64,000 nucleotides of DNA from Caldimonas thermodepolymerans (lineage in GTDB: Bacteria > Pseudomonadota > Gammaproteobacteria > Burkholderiales > Burkholderiaceae_C): assembly GCF_015476235.1 (NCBI RefSeq), contig NZ_CP064338.1, forward strand, positions 1,178,001 to 1,242,000, written 5' to 3'. Under the pieces are notes generated by a model that did no database searches, was not told the origin of the DNA, and was given only the letters and a program-made list of their open reading frames with translations. A program made the position numbers and the translations under genes. The number at the start of each line of letters is the position of its first letter. Positions within the stretch are counted from its first letter, which is position 1. Of this stretch, positions 1 to 8,506 are shown in pieces.

Positions 1-1
1 C

Positions 2-1384
2 GGCCACTACGTGGCCGACGCCGGGCACATCGAGGTGTGCGGCCGGCAGCTGCCGCCCGGCCAGCCTAAGGCCGCGCTGGCCGCGGGCATCGGCATGGTG
101 CACCAGCACTTCACGCTGGCCGACAACCTCAGCGTGCTGGACAACGTGCTGCTCGGCACCGAGCCGCTGTGGCGGCCGTCCTCGCAGCGTGCGGCGATGC
201 GCGAGCGCCTGCTCGATGCCGCGCAGCGCTTCGGCCTGCAGGTGCGGCCCGAGGCGCGCGTGGGCGACCTGTCGGTGGGCGAGCGCCAGCGCGTCGAGAT
301 CCTCAAGGCGCTGGTGCGCGGCGCCCGCATCCTGATCCTGGACGAGCCCACCGCGGTGCTCACCCCGCAGGAAAGCGAGTCGCTGTTTGCGACGCTGCAG
401 CAGCTGGTCGCGCAGGGGCTGTCCATCGTCTTCATCAGCCACAAGCTCGACGAGGTGCTGCGCGTCTCGCATCGCGTCGCGGTGCTGCGCGCAGGCCGGC
501 TGGTCGCGGTGCGCGAGGCGGCCGGCTGCAGCAAGGCGGAGCTGGCCGAGCTGATGGTGGGCCGCAGCGTGCGCATGCCCCGGCGCGAGCGCCGCGCCCC
601 CGGCGACGAGGTGCTGGTGCTGGAGCGCGTGAGCGTGCCGGGCCACCCGCCGCTGCACGAGGTGGACCTGCGCGTGCGCGCCGGCGAGGTGGTCGGCATC
701 GCCGGCGTGGCCGGCAACGGGCAGGAGACGCTGGCCGGGCTGCTGTGCGGCCTGCTCCCGCCCCGGCAGGGGCGGCTTGCGGTGGCCGGCCAGGCGCTGC
801 CCGCCACGCCTTCGGCCTGGGTGCGCGCCGGCGTGGCCCGCATCCCCGAGGACCGCCATGCGGTCGGCGTGGTCGGCGACCTGCCGCTGTGGGAGAACGC
901 GATTGCCGAGCGCCTGCACACGACGGCCTTTTCCCGCTTTGGCTTCGTGCGCCAGCGCGCCGCGAGGCAGTTCGCCGCCGACCTGGTGCAGCGCTTCGAC
1001 GTGCGCGGCGGCGGGCTGGACGCGCCGGTGCGGGCGCTGTCGGGCGGCAACATGCAGAAGCTCATCCTCGGCCGGGCGCTGGCCGTCGGCGGGCCGCGCC
1101 CGCCGGTGCTGGTGGTCGCGAACCAGCCCACCTGGGGCCTGGACGTGGGCGCGGTGGCCTACGTGCACCAGTGCCTGCTCGACGCGACCGTGCAGGGCGC
1201 GGCCGTGTTGCTGATGTCCGAGGACCTGGACGAGATCCTGGCCCTGTCCGACCGCGTCGCGGTGATCCACCACGGGCGGCTCGGCCCGGCGCGCCCGACC
1301 GGGGACTGGACGCTCGCCGCGCTGGGCCTGGCGATGGCCGGCGCCGATGCACCCTCGGCGCAGGAGGTGCGCGATGCGGCTTGA
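2..1384 (+). CDS. Nucleoside/nucleobase ABC transporter ATP-binding protein (5' end outside window)
   Basis: Energises uptake of a nucleoside or nucleobase across the inner membrane. The frame is open from base 2, so the start and the first Walker A lie to the left. Two ATPase halves are visible. Half one has signature LSVGERQRVEILKAL and Walker B ILILDEPTAVLTPQE. Half two has the relaxed P-loop GVAGNGQET, signature LSGGNMQKLILGRAL and NQPTWGLDVGA. This fused form is typical of the BmpA/YufO family. The D-loop region reads PTWGLD where PTRGLD is usual, a minor change. It overlaps the next permease by 11 bp, and two permeases plus a CodA-like deaminase follow. The expected BmpA-type binding lipoprotein is not in the window. 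The family is clear; the exact substrate is inferred from the deaminase. Confidence 0.9.
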   Translation, partial: GHYVADAGHIEVCGRQLPPGQPKAALAAGIGMVHQHFTLADNLSVLDNVLLGTEPLWRPSSQRAAMRERLLDAAQRFGLQVRPEARVGDLSVGERQRVEILKALVRGARILILDEPTAVLTPQESESLFATLQQLVAQGLSIVFISHKLDEVLRVSHRVAVLRAGRLVAVREAAGCSKAELAELMVGRSVRMPRRERRAPGDEVLVLERVSVPGHPPLHEVDLRVRAGEVVGIAGVAGNGQETLAGLLCGLLPPRQGRLAVAGQALPATPSAWVRAGVARIPEDRHAVGVVGDLPLWENAIAERLHTTAFSRFGFVRQRAARQFAADLVQRFDVRGGGLDAPVRALSGGNMQKLILGRALAVGGPRPPVLVVANQPTWGLDVGAVAYVHQCLLDATVQGAAVLLMSEDLDEILALSDRVAVIHHGRLGPARPTGDWTLAALGLAMAGADAPSAQEVRDAA

Positions 1385-2441
1385 ACTGCGCCCGCAGCCG
1401 TCGCTGGCCTGGCAGCTGGCCGCGCCCTTCGTCGCGGTGCTGGCCACGCTGCTGCTCGGCGCCGGGCTGGTCACCTGGGCGGACGCCCCGGTCGGTCGTG
1501 CCTACGCGCTGCTGTTCGAAGGCGCCTTCGGCAGCCGCTTCGCGATCACCGAGACGCTCACCCGCGCCACGCCGTTGATCCTCACCGGGCTGGCCGCGGC
1601 CGTGGCCTTCCGCGCGCGGCTGTTCAACATCGGCGCCGAAGGGCAGCTGTACGCCGGGGCGCTGGCGGCGATCGCCGTCGGCGGCCAGCATGCCTCGGGC
1701 GCGATCGACCTGCCGCTGGCGCTGCTGTTCGTGCTGATGGTCGCGGCCGGGGCGCTGGCCGGCGCGCTGCTGCTGCTCGGGCCTGCATGGCTCAAGGTGC
1801 GGCTGGGGGTCGACGAGGTGGTGACCACGCTGCTGCTCAACTTCATCACGCTGCTGTTCGTCTCGATGATGCTGGACGGGCCGATGAAGGACCCGCTCGC
1901 GATGGGCTGGCCGCAGAGCGTGGCGATGATCCCGGAGCTGGAGTTCTCGCGCCTGCTGGAGCGCTCGCGCGTGCACAGCGGGCTGCTGCTGGCCTGCGCG
2001 CTGGCGGTGATCCTGTGGGCGGTGAACCGCTACACCACCTTCGGGCTGGCGATGCGGGCGGTGGGCGCGAACGCGCGCGCCGCCGCCTTCGCCGGCTTCG
2101 ACGTGCGCAGCGTCATGCTGCGCACCGCGCTGCTGTCCGGCGCGCTCGCGGGCCTGGCCGGCGTCGGCGAGGTGGCCGGGCGCACCAGCTACCTGACGCT
2201 GGACATGTCGCCGGGCTACGGCTACTCCGGCATCGTGATCGCGATGCTGGCCGGGCTGCATCCGCTCGGCGTCGTGGCCGCGGCCGTGTTCGTCGCCGGC
2301 GTGCTGGTGGGCGCCGACAGCATGAGCCGCGCGATCGGCGTGCCCACGTACCTCTCGGACGTGATCGTCGCGCTGGCGCTGCTGTCCATGCTGGTGGCCT
2401 CGCTGCTGGTCCGCTACCGCGTGAAGTGGGGGCGGGCATGA
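1374..2441 (+). CDS. ABC transporter permease, nucleoside-type (YufP-like)
   Basis: Inner-membrane channel subunit of the importer started by the preceding ATPase; 355 residues. ATG at 1374 is chosen because AGGAGG lies at 1361-1366, 7 nt upstream, and an earlier in-frame ATG would extend the overlap without reason. The protein is strongly hydrophobic with roughly 8-10 membrane segments. It carries the family's FNIGAEGQLYAGALAAI segment and the EEA-like cytoplasmic loop near VGANARAAAFAGFDVRSV. It overlaps the upstream gene by 11 bp and the next permease by ATGA at 2438, so the cluster is one translationally coupled operon. Confidence 0.9.
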   Translation: MRLELRPQPSLAWQLAAPFVAVLATLLLGAGLVTWADAPVGRAYALLFEGAFGSRFAITETLTRATPLILTGLAAAVAFRARLFNIGAEGQLYAGALAAIAVGGQHASGAIDLPLALLFVLMVAAGALAGALLLLGPAWLKVRLGVDEVVTTLLLNFITLLFVSMMLDGPMKDPLAMGWPQSVAMIPELEFSRLLERSRVHSGLLLACALAVILWAVNRYTTFGLAMRAVGANARAAAFAGFDVRSVMLRTALLSGALAGLAGVGEVAGRTSYLTLDMSPGYGYSGIVIAMLAGLHPLGVVAAAVFVAGVLVGADSMSRAIGVPTYLSDVIVALALLSMLVASLLVRYRVKWGRA

Positions 2442-3388
2442 GCGAGTTCTTCGACATCCTGGCCTCGGCCCCGTTCTGGATCGCGGTGCTGCGCGTGGCG
2501 ACGCCGCTGATCCTGGGGACGCTCGGCGTGCTGCTGTGCGAGCGCGCCGGCGTGCTCAACCTCGGCATCGAGGGCATCATGGTGGCCGGCGCGTTCGCCG
2601 GCTGGTTCGCGGCCTACCAGGGCGCGGGCCTGTGGGGCGGGGTGCTGGCCGCGGCCGTGGTCGGCATGGCCTTCGGGCTGCTGCACGCCGCGCTGACCGT
2701 GGGCCTGGCGCTGTCGCAGCACGTGGCCGGCCTGGGCGTGACGCTGCTGGCCACGAGCCTGTCGTACTTTGCCTACCGCGTCAGCTTCCCCAAGGTGGAC
2801 ACGCCGCCCACGATCACGCCGTTTGCGCCGCTGGAGGCGCTGTCCGGTATCCCGGTGCTCGGGCCGGTGCTGGGCGCGCAGACGGCGCTGACGCTGCTGG
2901 CGATCGCGCTGGTGCCGGTGGTGGCCTGGGTGCTGTACCGCACGCCGGTGGGCCTGGCGGTGCGCATGGTCGGCGAGAATCCGGCCGCAGCCGAAGGGCA
3001 GGGCCTGAGCGTGCTGGGCCTGCGCACCGGCGCGGTGGTGGCCGGCTCGGCGCTGATGGGCGTGGCGGGGGCCTTCCTGACCCTGTCGGCCTTCAACGCC
3101 TTCTTCATCAACATGGTCAACGGCCGGGGCTGGATCTGCGTCGCGCTGGTGGTGTTCGCCTCGTGGCGGCCGGGCAAGGCGCTGCTCGGGGCGCTGCTGT
3201 TCGCCGCGTTCGACGCGCTGCAGCTGCGCCTGCAGCAGGGCGGCCAGACGCTGGGCGGCTGGGCCGTGCCCTATCAGGTCTACCTGATGCTGCCCTATGC
3301 GTTGTCCATCCTCGCGCTGGTCGTGATGGCCCGGCGCGCGTCGTATCCCCAGGCCCTGATGAAACCCTATCGCAAAGGAGAGCGCTGA
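2438..3388 (+). CDS. ABC transporter permease, nucleoside-type (YufQ-like)
   Basis: Second, non-identical inner-membrane permease that pairs with the gene before it; 316 residues. The start is the ATGA overlap with the previous stop. It is highly hydrophobic and carries the family hallmark ERAGVLNLGIEGIMVAGAF near residues 34-52, plus the coupling-helix region GLAVRMVGENPAAAEGQG. It ends in a TGATG overlap with the deaminase, whose ribosome site AAAGGAG (3374-3380) lies inside this gene's last codons. Heterodimeric permeases with one fused double ATPase are the rule in BmpA-type importers. Confidence 0.9.
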   Translation: MSEFFDILASAPFWIAVLRVATPLILGTLGVLLCERAGVLNLGIEGIMVAGAFAGWFAAYQGAGLWGGVLAAAVVGMAFGLLHAALTVGLALSQHVAGLGVTLLATSLSYFAYRVSFPKVDTPPTITPFAPLEALSGIPVLGPVLGAQTALTLLAIALVPVVAWVLYRTPVGLAVRMVGENPAAAEGQGLSVLGLRTGAVVAGSALMGVAGAFLTLSAFNAFFINMVNGRGWICVALVVFASWRPGKALLGALLFAAFDALQLRLQQGGQTLGGWAVPYQVYLMLPYALSILALVVMARRASYPQALMKPYRKGER

Positions 3389-4665
3389 TGCTCGACCTCA
3401 TCCTGCGTCGCTGCACCCTGCCCGACGGCCGCACCGGGCAGGACGTCGGCATCGCCGGCGGCCGCATCGTCGCGGTCGAACCCGCGCTGGCCGCCCAGGC
3501 CGGCCAGGAGATCGACGCGGCCGGACAGCTGGTGACGCCGCCCTTCGTCGACGCCCACTTCCACATGGACTCCACGCTCAGCTACGGCATGCCGCGCGTG
3601 AACCAGTCCGGCACGCTGCTCGAAGGCATCGCGCTGTGGGGCGAGCTGAAACCCCTGCTCACCCAGGAGGCGCTGGTCGAGCGGGCGCTGGCCTACTGCG
3701 ACTGGGCGGTGGCGCGCGGGCTGCTGGCGATCCGCTCGCACGTGGACGTCTGCGACCCGCGGCTGCTCGCGGTGGAAGCTCTGCTGCACGTGCGCGAGCG
3801 CGTGAAGCCCTACCTGGACCTGCAGCTGGTGGCCTTCCCGCAGGACGGCGTGCTGCGCTCGCCCGGCGCGTTCGACAACCTGCGCCGCGCGCTGGACATG
3901 GGCGTGGACGTGGTCGGCGGCATCCCGCACTTCGAGCGCACCATGGCCGACGGCGCCGAGTCGGTGCGCCTGCTGTGCGAGCTCGCCGCCGAGCGCGGGC
4001 TGCGCGTGGACATGCACTGCGACGAGTCCGACGACCCGCTGTCGCGCCACATCGAGACGCTGGCCTGTCACACGCAGCGCCTGGGCCTGCAAGGCCGGGT
4101 GGCGGGCTCGCACCTGACGTCCATGCACTCGATGGACAACTACTACGTCTCCAAGCTGATCCCGCTGATGCGCGAGGCGGGCGTGGCCGCGATCGCCAAC
4201 CCGCTGATCAACATCACGCTGCAGGGCCGGCACGACACCTACCCTAAGCGCCGCGGCATGACCCGCGTGCCCGAGCTGCTCGCCGCCGGCATCCCGGTGG
4301 CCTTCGGCCACGACTGCGTGATGGACCCGTGGTACGGCCTGGGCAGCGCGGACATGCTGGAAGTGGCCCACATGGGCCTGCACGTCGCGCAGATGACGGG
4401 ACAGGACGCGATGCGCCAGTGCTTCGAGGCCGTCACCACCGTGCCGGCCGCCATCCTGGGGCTGGAAGGCTACGGCACCGCCCCCGGCTGCCGCGCCGAC
4501 CTGGTGCTGCTGCAGGCCGGCGACCCCATCGAGGCGATCCGCCTGCGCGCCACGCGCCTGGCGGTGATCCGCGCCGGGCAGGTGGTCGCGACCACGCTGG
4601 CGCAGACGGCCAGCCTCGCGCTGCCGGGGCGGCCGGCGCAGGTGGATTTCCGTCGTGCAGTCTGA
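3388..4665 (+). CDS. codA: Cytosine deaminase-like amidohydrolase
   Basis: Metal-dependent amidohydrolase, 425 residues, most like CodA, which hydrolyses cytosine to uracil and ammonia in the cytoplasm. Visible metal and catalytic motifs are HFH (H57, H59), HCDE (H210-E213), SHLTSMHS (H242), and GHDCVMDPWYGLG with D309; CodA has DPWYPLG at the last site. Both ends are intact and AAAGGAG precedes the ATG. It is the last gene of the importer operon, which suggests that imported cytosine or a related base is deaminated on entry. Related deaminases acting on creatinine, isoguanine or 5-methylcytosine cannot be excluded from sequence alone. Confidence 0.85.
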   Translation: MLDLILRRCTLPDGRTGQDVGIAGGRIVAVEPALAAQAGQEIDAAGQLVTPPFVDAHFHMDSTLSYGMPRVNQSGTLLEGIALWGELKPLLTQEALVERALAYCDWAVARGLLAIRSHVDVCDPRLLAVEALLHVRERVKPYLDLQLVAFPQDGVLRSPGAFDNLRRALDMGVDVVGGIPHFERTMADGAESVRLLCELAAERGLRVDMHCDESDDPLSRHIETLACHTQRLGLQGRVAGSHLTSMHSMDNYYVSKLIPLMREAGVAAIANPLINITLQGRHDTYPKRRGMTRVPELLAAGIPVAFGHDCVMDPWYGLGSADMLEVAHMGLHVAQMTGQDAMRQCFEAVTTVPAAILGLEGYGTAPGCRADLVLLQAGDPIEAIRLRATRLAVIRAGQVVATTLAQTASLALPGRPAQVDFRRAV

Positions 4666-4678
4666 GGCCCGGGCGGCC

Positions 4679-5281
4679 TCAGAAGCGGCGGCGCCGGCTG
4701 AACGGCGGCTGGCCGCGCCAGTAGCGGATCATCAGGAAGCCGCCCAGCATGCCGCCCAGGTGGGCGAAGTGCGCGATGCCCGAGGCCGTGCCGGTCACGC
4801 CGAAGAACAGTTCCAGCGCGCCGTAGACCGCGACGAACACCTTGGCCTTCATCGGGATGGGCGGGAACAGCGGCATGATGGTGCGGTTCGGGAACAGCAT
4901 GCCGTAGGCCAGCAGCAGGCCGAACAGGCCGCCCGAGGCGCCGATGGTGGGCACGAACGAGCCGGCCAGGAAGGTCACCAGCAGCTGGGCCGCCGCGGCG
5001 GTCAGGATGCTCGCGCCATAGAACTGGATGAAGCGCTTGTCGCCCCACAGGCGTTCCAGCTCGCTGCCGAACATCCACAGGCCCAGCATGTTGAGGAACA
5101 GGTGGCCGATGTTGCTGTGCAGGAACGCGTAGGTGACCACCTGCCAGGGCATGAACAGCCCGCTTTGCAGCGGCCACAGGGCCAGGGCCTGCATCAGCAC
5201 CGGTCCCACGATGGCCTGCAGGCAGAACGCAGCGACGTTGATGAGCAGGAGCGTCTTGATGATCGGTGGAATGGGCGGCAT
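4679..5281 (-). CDS. Rhomboid family intramembrane serine protease
   Basis: Cleaves membrane proteins within the bilayer; 200 residues with six predicted membrane helices and a basic C-terminal tail. The catalytic motif GASG puts the nucleophile at Ser116. The partner His174 lies in the last helix (HFAHLGGMLGG). The helix-2 signature HLFLN gives H60 and N64. The ATG at 5281 is used because upstream in-frame codons encode a proline/glycine-rich stretch unlike the family. It lies tail to tail with codA, 13 bp apart. The natural substrate is unknown. Confidence 0.9.
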   Translation of the reverse strand: MPPIPPIIKTLLLINVAAFCLQAIVGPVLMQALALWPLQSGLFMPWQVVTYAFLHSNIGHLFLNMLGLWMFGSELERLWGDKRFIQFYGASILTAAAAQLLVTFLAGSFVPTIGASGGLFGLLLAYGMLFPNRTIMPLFPPIPMKAKVFVAVYGALELFFGVTGTASGIAHFAHLGGMLGGFLMIRYWRGQPPFSRRRRF

Positions 5282-5364
5282 CGTCTCTCGCGGCGTCAGG
5301 TGCCCCGCAGGGCAAGAGCGGGGATGATAGCCGCCGACTGCCCCGGGCGGGAGCGGCCGCCCAT

Positions 5365-5393
5365 GAAAAACGGGCACCCAGGGTGCCCGTTGC
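5365..5393 (-). terminator. Intrinsic terminator for the small membrane protein operon
   Basis: Read on the minus strand, a 9-bp GC-rich stem (AACGGGCAC, loop 5 nt, GTGCCCGTT) is followed by TTTTT. It lies just past the stop at 5443 and before the rhomboid start, so it would end transcripts of the two membrane proteins to its right. Confidence 0.75.
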
Positions 5394-5442
5394 CGGAGGC
5401 GGGGCCACCGTCACTGCAGGACGGCAGCCGGTGCGCGGCGAC

Positions 5443-5625
5443 TCACTTGATGTTGCGGTCGCGGATCAGGTACCAGATCAGGCCCGCCCAGGAGCCGGCG
5501 AAGGCCACCAGGTCGTAGTTGCGGATGGGCCGGAACGTGGTGTAGAACAGGCCGGTCGAGCCGATGTAGGCCGCGGCGGTCAGCAGCACGCAGATCACCA
5601 CGGCAAGCCATTTTTGCTTGGTCAT
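5443..5625 (-). CDS. Small two-helix membrane protein, unknown function
   Basis: 60 residues with two predicted membrane helices (about 8-27 and 39-54) and a charged C-terminus RDRNIK. AAGGA precedes the ATG. It starts 54 bp after the DoxX-like gene on the same strand and is followed by an intrinsic terminator, so the two form a short operon. I do not recognise a family; a membrane-associated accessory to its neighbour is possible. Confidence 0.7.
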   Translation of the reverse strand: MTKQKWLAVVICVLLTAAAYIGSTGLFYTTFRPIRNYDLVAFAGSWAGLIWYLIRDRNIK

Positions 5626-5679
5626 AAGTCAGCTGTCCTTCGTACTTCGTGTTCAGCAGGGTCGTGCGTCGCTGCGGGT

Positions 5680-6162
5680 TCAGCCGCGCGGGTCGAGCGT
5701 GCCGGCCTTCAGCTCGGGCACGTAGGCCTTGGCGCCGTCCCAGATCGGCAGGGGCTCCAGCTTGGGCCGGATCGCGCCGTACATCCATCCGCTGTAGGCC
5801 AGCAGCAGCACGCCGTTGAGGAACAGTTCCTGCGGGCCGGTGAACAGCTGGCGCGGCATTTCGGGGCCGCCGACGATGAAGGTGTTCAGCCAGAAGATGT
5901 TGACGGTGGCCGGGAATTCCAGGATCAGGCCGAGCAGCGGGAAGCGGTTGAAGAACAGCATCGCGCCGGTGACGATTTCCAGGTACTTGATGGCCTGGTA
6001 GAGGTAGATGTTGGCGTTGGCCTGGACCCATTCGCCCCCGATGCCGGGAATCTCCGGCACGTAGCCGGTCATGGCGTAGCGGATGCCGGAAAACAGCAGG
6101 TGCGCGCCGAAGTAGAACCTTATCCAGTGGATGACGTAATACCAAGTTGACCCACGGGTCAT
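5680..6162 (-). CDS. DoxX-like membrane protein
   Basis: 160 residues with about four membrane helices. The segment NRFPLLGLILEFPATVNIFWLNTF resembles the conserved central part of DoxX/DoxD-like proteins, which sit in the inner membrane and are linked loosely to redox or stress functions. The ATG at 6162 follows an AGGAG site. A long leader with two hairpins lies upstream (see 6163-6650). No catalytic residues can be named. The family call is moderate and the function is unknown. Confidence 0.65.
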   Translation of the reverse strand: MTRGSTWYYVIHWIRFYFGAHLLFSGIRYAMTGYVPEIPGIGGEWVQANANIYLYQAIKYLEIVTGAMLFFNRFPLLGLILEFPATVNIFWLNTFIVGGPEMPRQLFTGPQELFLNGVLLLAYSGWMYGAIRPKLEPLPIWDGAKAYVPELKAGTLDPRG

Positions 6163-6650
6163 GCCAAGCTCCTAGTCTTTCGAGTTCATGGAACGCATGG
6201 CCGCGCCCTGCGGCGACGGTCACGCTTTTTCGCCGGCAAGCCGGCGAAGGCTTCCCCGTTGGGGGAAGCACGGCGCGACCGGGACGGGGCAAGGCGGCGC
6301 GAGCCGACCTGCACCAAGGACGCACCGCAGTGTCTCCTCGTGTGGGTTGTTCTTGTGCGGGCGAAGGATGCATGAGCGCCGGGGCTACAGCAATCGCAGC
6401 GCCTGCAACACAGTTATGGGGTTTCGGTATGGAGGCGCAGCGGCCGTTCGGGGCGAAACGTCCTTTCGCCGGCGACATATATCGATGTAATTTCTCTGTC
6501 TGATCGGACCGGCGCATGCCCGAACCGGACCTGCCGCCGCCGGCGCCTTGCGAGGCCCGGAAGGCCCGTCCGTGGCCGGCTGCGGCAGGGTGTGCGCAGG
6601 CTTGGCGCCAGGGCTGCTATGACATAATCGCGCCTCGTTCCGTTTCACCT
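6163..6650. other. Non-coding interval with two adjacent hairpins
   Basis: No credible gene is seen in these 488 bp; open frames here lack family features and good starts. The interval holds a perfect 20-bp palindrome at 6229-6248 (TTCGCCGGC, AA, GCCGGCGAA). Directly beside it is an 8-bp stem at 6250-6269 (GCTTCCCC, loop 4 nt, GGGGAAGC). A locally AT-rich patch lies at 6474-6502. The minus-strand side probably carries the promoter and leader of the DoxX-like gene; the right end carries the tRNA promoter. Confidence 0.5.
6601..6628 (+). promoter_or_regulatory. Probable sigma-70 promoter of tRNA-Leu
   Basis: CTTGGC at 6601-6606 and CATAAT at 6623-6628 are spaced 16 bp apart, with a TATG just before the -10. 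The likely start is about 6635, some 16 bp before the tRNA. The -35 match is only partial. Confidence 0.5.
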
Positions 6651-6737
6651 GCCCAGGTGGCGAAATTGGTAGACGCAAGGGACTCAAAATCCCTCGCCAG
6701 CGATGGCGTGCCGGTTCGAGTCCGGCCCTGGGCACCA
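6651..6737 (+). tRNA. tRNA-Leu (anticodon CAA)
   Basis: An 87-nt cloverleaf. The acceptor arm GCCCAGG pairs with CCTGGGC at 6727-6733. The anticodon loop is CTCAAAA, closed by GGGA/TCCC, which gives CAA and reads UUG. A long variable arm follows, as expected for a type II tRNA. The T-arm contains GGTTCGAGTCC. The 3' CCA is encoded at 6735-6737. No integrase or phage remnant lies next to it. Confidence 0.97.
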
Positions 6738-6895
6738 GCCGTGCGGCCCCGCGCCTTGCCGCGATGCCGGCCGCCCTTTCCCGTGTCGACCGCGCCGGCC
6801 TCACCCCGGCGGCCGCAAAGGTACTCCAGCCGCTCCACCGCTTTGGCGCGAGGCTGCGACAATGCGGGCAGGCCATCCCTGGGAAACGAGTTCAC

Positions 6896-7801
6896 ATGCC
6901 CCGATACAAAACCATCGAAGACGTCATCGGCCAGACCCCGCTGGTCAAGCTGCAACGGCTGCCCGGTCCCGAGAACGAGCAGCGCGGCAACGTGATCCTG
7001 GGCAAGCTGGAGGGCAACAACCCGGCCGGCTCGGTGAAGGACCGCCCGGCCATCAGCATGATCCGGCGCGCCGAGGAGCGCGGCCAGATCAAGCCGGGCG
7101 ACACGCTGATCGAGGCGACCTCGGGCAACACCGGCATCGCGCTGGCGATGGCCGCCGCCGTGCGCGGCTACCGCATGCTGCTGATCATGCCGGAGGACCT
7201 GTCGATCGAGCGGGCGCAGACGATGAAGGCCTTCGGTGCCGAGCTGATCCTCACGCCCAAGGCCGGCGGCATGGAGTACGCCCGCGACCTGGCCGAGCAG
7301 ATGCAGCGGGACGGCAAGGGCGTGGTGCTGGACCAGTTCGCCAACCCGGACAACCCGCGCATCCACTACGAGACCACCGGCCCCGAGATCTGGGCCGACA
7401 CCGAGGGCCGGGTCACGCACTTCATCAGCGCGATGGGCACCACCGGCACCATCACCGGGGTGTCGCGCTACCTGAAGGAACAGAACCCCGACGTGCGCGT
7501 GATCGGCGCGCAGCCGAGCGAAGGCTCGCGCATCCCGGGCATCCGCAAGTGGCCCGAGGAGTACCTGCCCAAGATCTACGACCCGACCTGGGTCGACGAG
7601 CTGGTCTACGTCAGCCAGGCCGATGCCGAGGACATGGCGCGGCGCCTGGCCGCCGAGGAAGGCCTGTTCGCGGGCATCTCGGCCGCCGGGGCCTGCTGGG
7701 TGGCCCTGCAGATCGCCAAGCAGGTCGAGAACGCGACCATCGTGTTCGTCGTCTGCGACCGCGGCGACCGCTACCTCTCCACCGGCGTGTTCCCCGCCTG
7801 A
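6896..7801 (+). CDS. cysM: Cysteine synthase B (O-acetylserine sulfhydrylase)
   Basis: PLP enzyme that makes cysteine from O-acetylserine and sulfide, or thiosulfate for the CysM type; 301 residues, full length. The PLP lysine is K48 in NNPAGSVKDRPA, and the substrate-binding loop is SGNTG at 76-80. The ATG at 6896 starts the family's MPRYKTIEDVIGQTPLVKL. It is CysM rather than CysK by overall pattern (for example IPGIRKWPEEYLP). The last 31 bp overlap the 3' end of a convergent methyltransferase gene. Confidence 0.93.
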   Translation: MPRYKTIEDVIGQTPLVKLQRLPGPENEQRGNVILGKLEGNNPAGSVKDRPAISMIRRAEERGQIKPGDTLIEATSGNTGIALAMAAAVRGYRMLLIMPEDLSIERAQTMKAFGAELILTPKAGGMEYARDLAEQMQRDGKGVVLDQFANPDNPRIHYETTGPEIWADTEGRVTHFISAMGTTGTITGVSRYLKEQNPDVRVIGAQPSEGSRIPGIRKWPEEYLPKIYDPTWVDELVYVSQADAEDMARRLAAEEGLFAGISAAGACWVALQIAKQVENATIVFVVCDRGDRYLSTGVFPA

Positions 7802-8436
7802 GCCACCAGCCGCACGAGCGCATGGCCGCTCGCGCGGTACTTGCGTTCGAACGGCGTGAGCGGCGGCGCGTCGTCGCGCACCGCTTCCATCTCCGACGCG
7901 ATGCCGGCCCAGGCCAGCGCGGCCTGGAACTCCTCGGCGTACAGCCGCCAGTTGGTGCGCAGCTCGATGCGCCCGCCCAGCGCCAGCAGTTCCCGCAGGC
8001 GCGGATGGCCGTGCCAGCGCCGCTGCAGGTGCTCGGCCTTGGGCCAGGGGTTGGGGTAGAGCAGGTAATGCCGCGCCAGGCGCACCCCGTCCTGCACCAG
8101 CAGCGCCCACAGGTCGGTCACGTCGGCGCGCAGCAGCAGCGCGTTGGGCGGCAGGCCGGCGCCCAGCTTGCGCAGGCCCCGGCCGATGCGCTCGGCCGAC
8201 TGGTCCACCCCCACCACCAGCGCCTGCGGATGCCGCAGCGCCAGCGCCGCGGTGCTCTCGCCGGTGCCGCAGGCGCTGTCGAGCACCAGCGGGCCGCCGT
8301 GCGCGGCCAGGCGCGCGGCCAGCGCGGCGTAGGCTTGCCGGCTGTAGGGGGCGGGCGGGCGCCGGAACGGCGTGGCCAGGTGCTTGCGCACGGTGGCTTC
8401 CAGCCGGGGATGGAGCCCCTCCTGGTTGCTGGTCAC
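7771..8436 (-). CDS. TrmB-like SAM-dependent methyltransferase
   Basis: Rossmann-fold methyltransferase of about 221 residues related to tRNA (guanine-N7) methyltransferase TrmB. The SAM-binding loop reads LDSACGTGES where TrmB usually has EIGFGxG. The substrate-site motif YPNPWPKAEHLQRRW matches TrmB's PDPWPKKRHHKRR region well. I use GTG at 8436; an ATG at 8508 in frame would add 24 residues of proline/serine-rich sequence and would share its bases with the divergent NUDIX start. The 3' end overlaps cysM by 31 bp. Its divergence from classical TrmB suggests a paralogue with a different RNA target, which is inference. Confidence 0.75.
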   Translation of the reverse strand: MTSNQEGLHPRLEATVRKHLATPFRRPPAPYSRQAYAALAARLAAHGGPLVLDSACGTGESTAALALRHPQALVVGVDQSAERIGRGLRKLGAGLPPNALLLRADVTDLWALLVQDGVRLARHYLLYPNPWPKAEHLQRRWHGHPRLRELLALGGRIELRTNWRLYAEEFQAALAWAGIASEMEAVRDDAPPLTPFERKYRASGHALVRLVAQAGNTPVER

Positions 8437-8506
8437 GGGCCGGGATCGTCCCGGCAGCGCCGGGGACGGTTCCCCGTTAGGATGGCTGGACTGGATTGCG
8501 GAGTGC

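Noticed and set aside
6651-6737. tRNA-Leu as an integration site for a mobile element
   Set aside because: No integrase, direct repeat of the tRNA end or change in composition is seen beside it; cysM follows normally.
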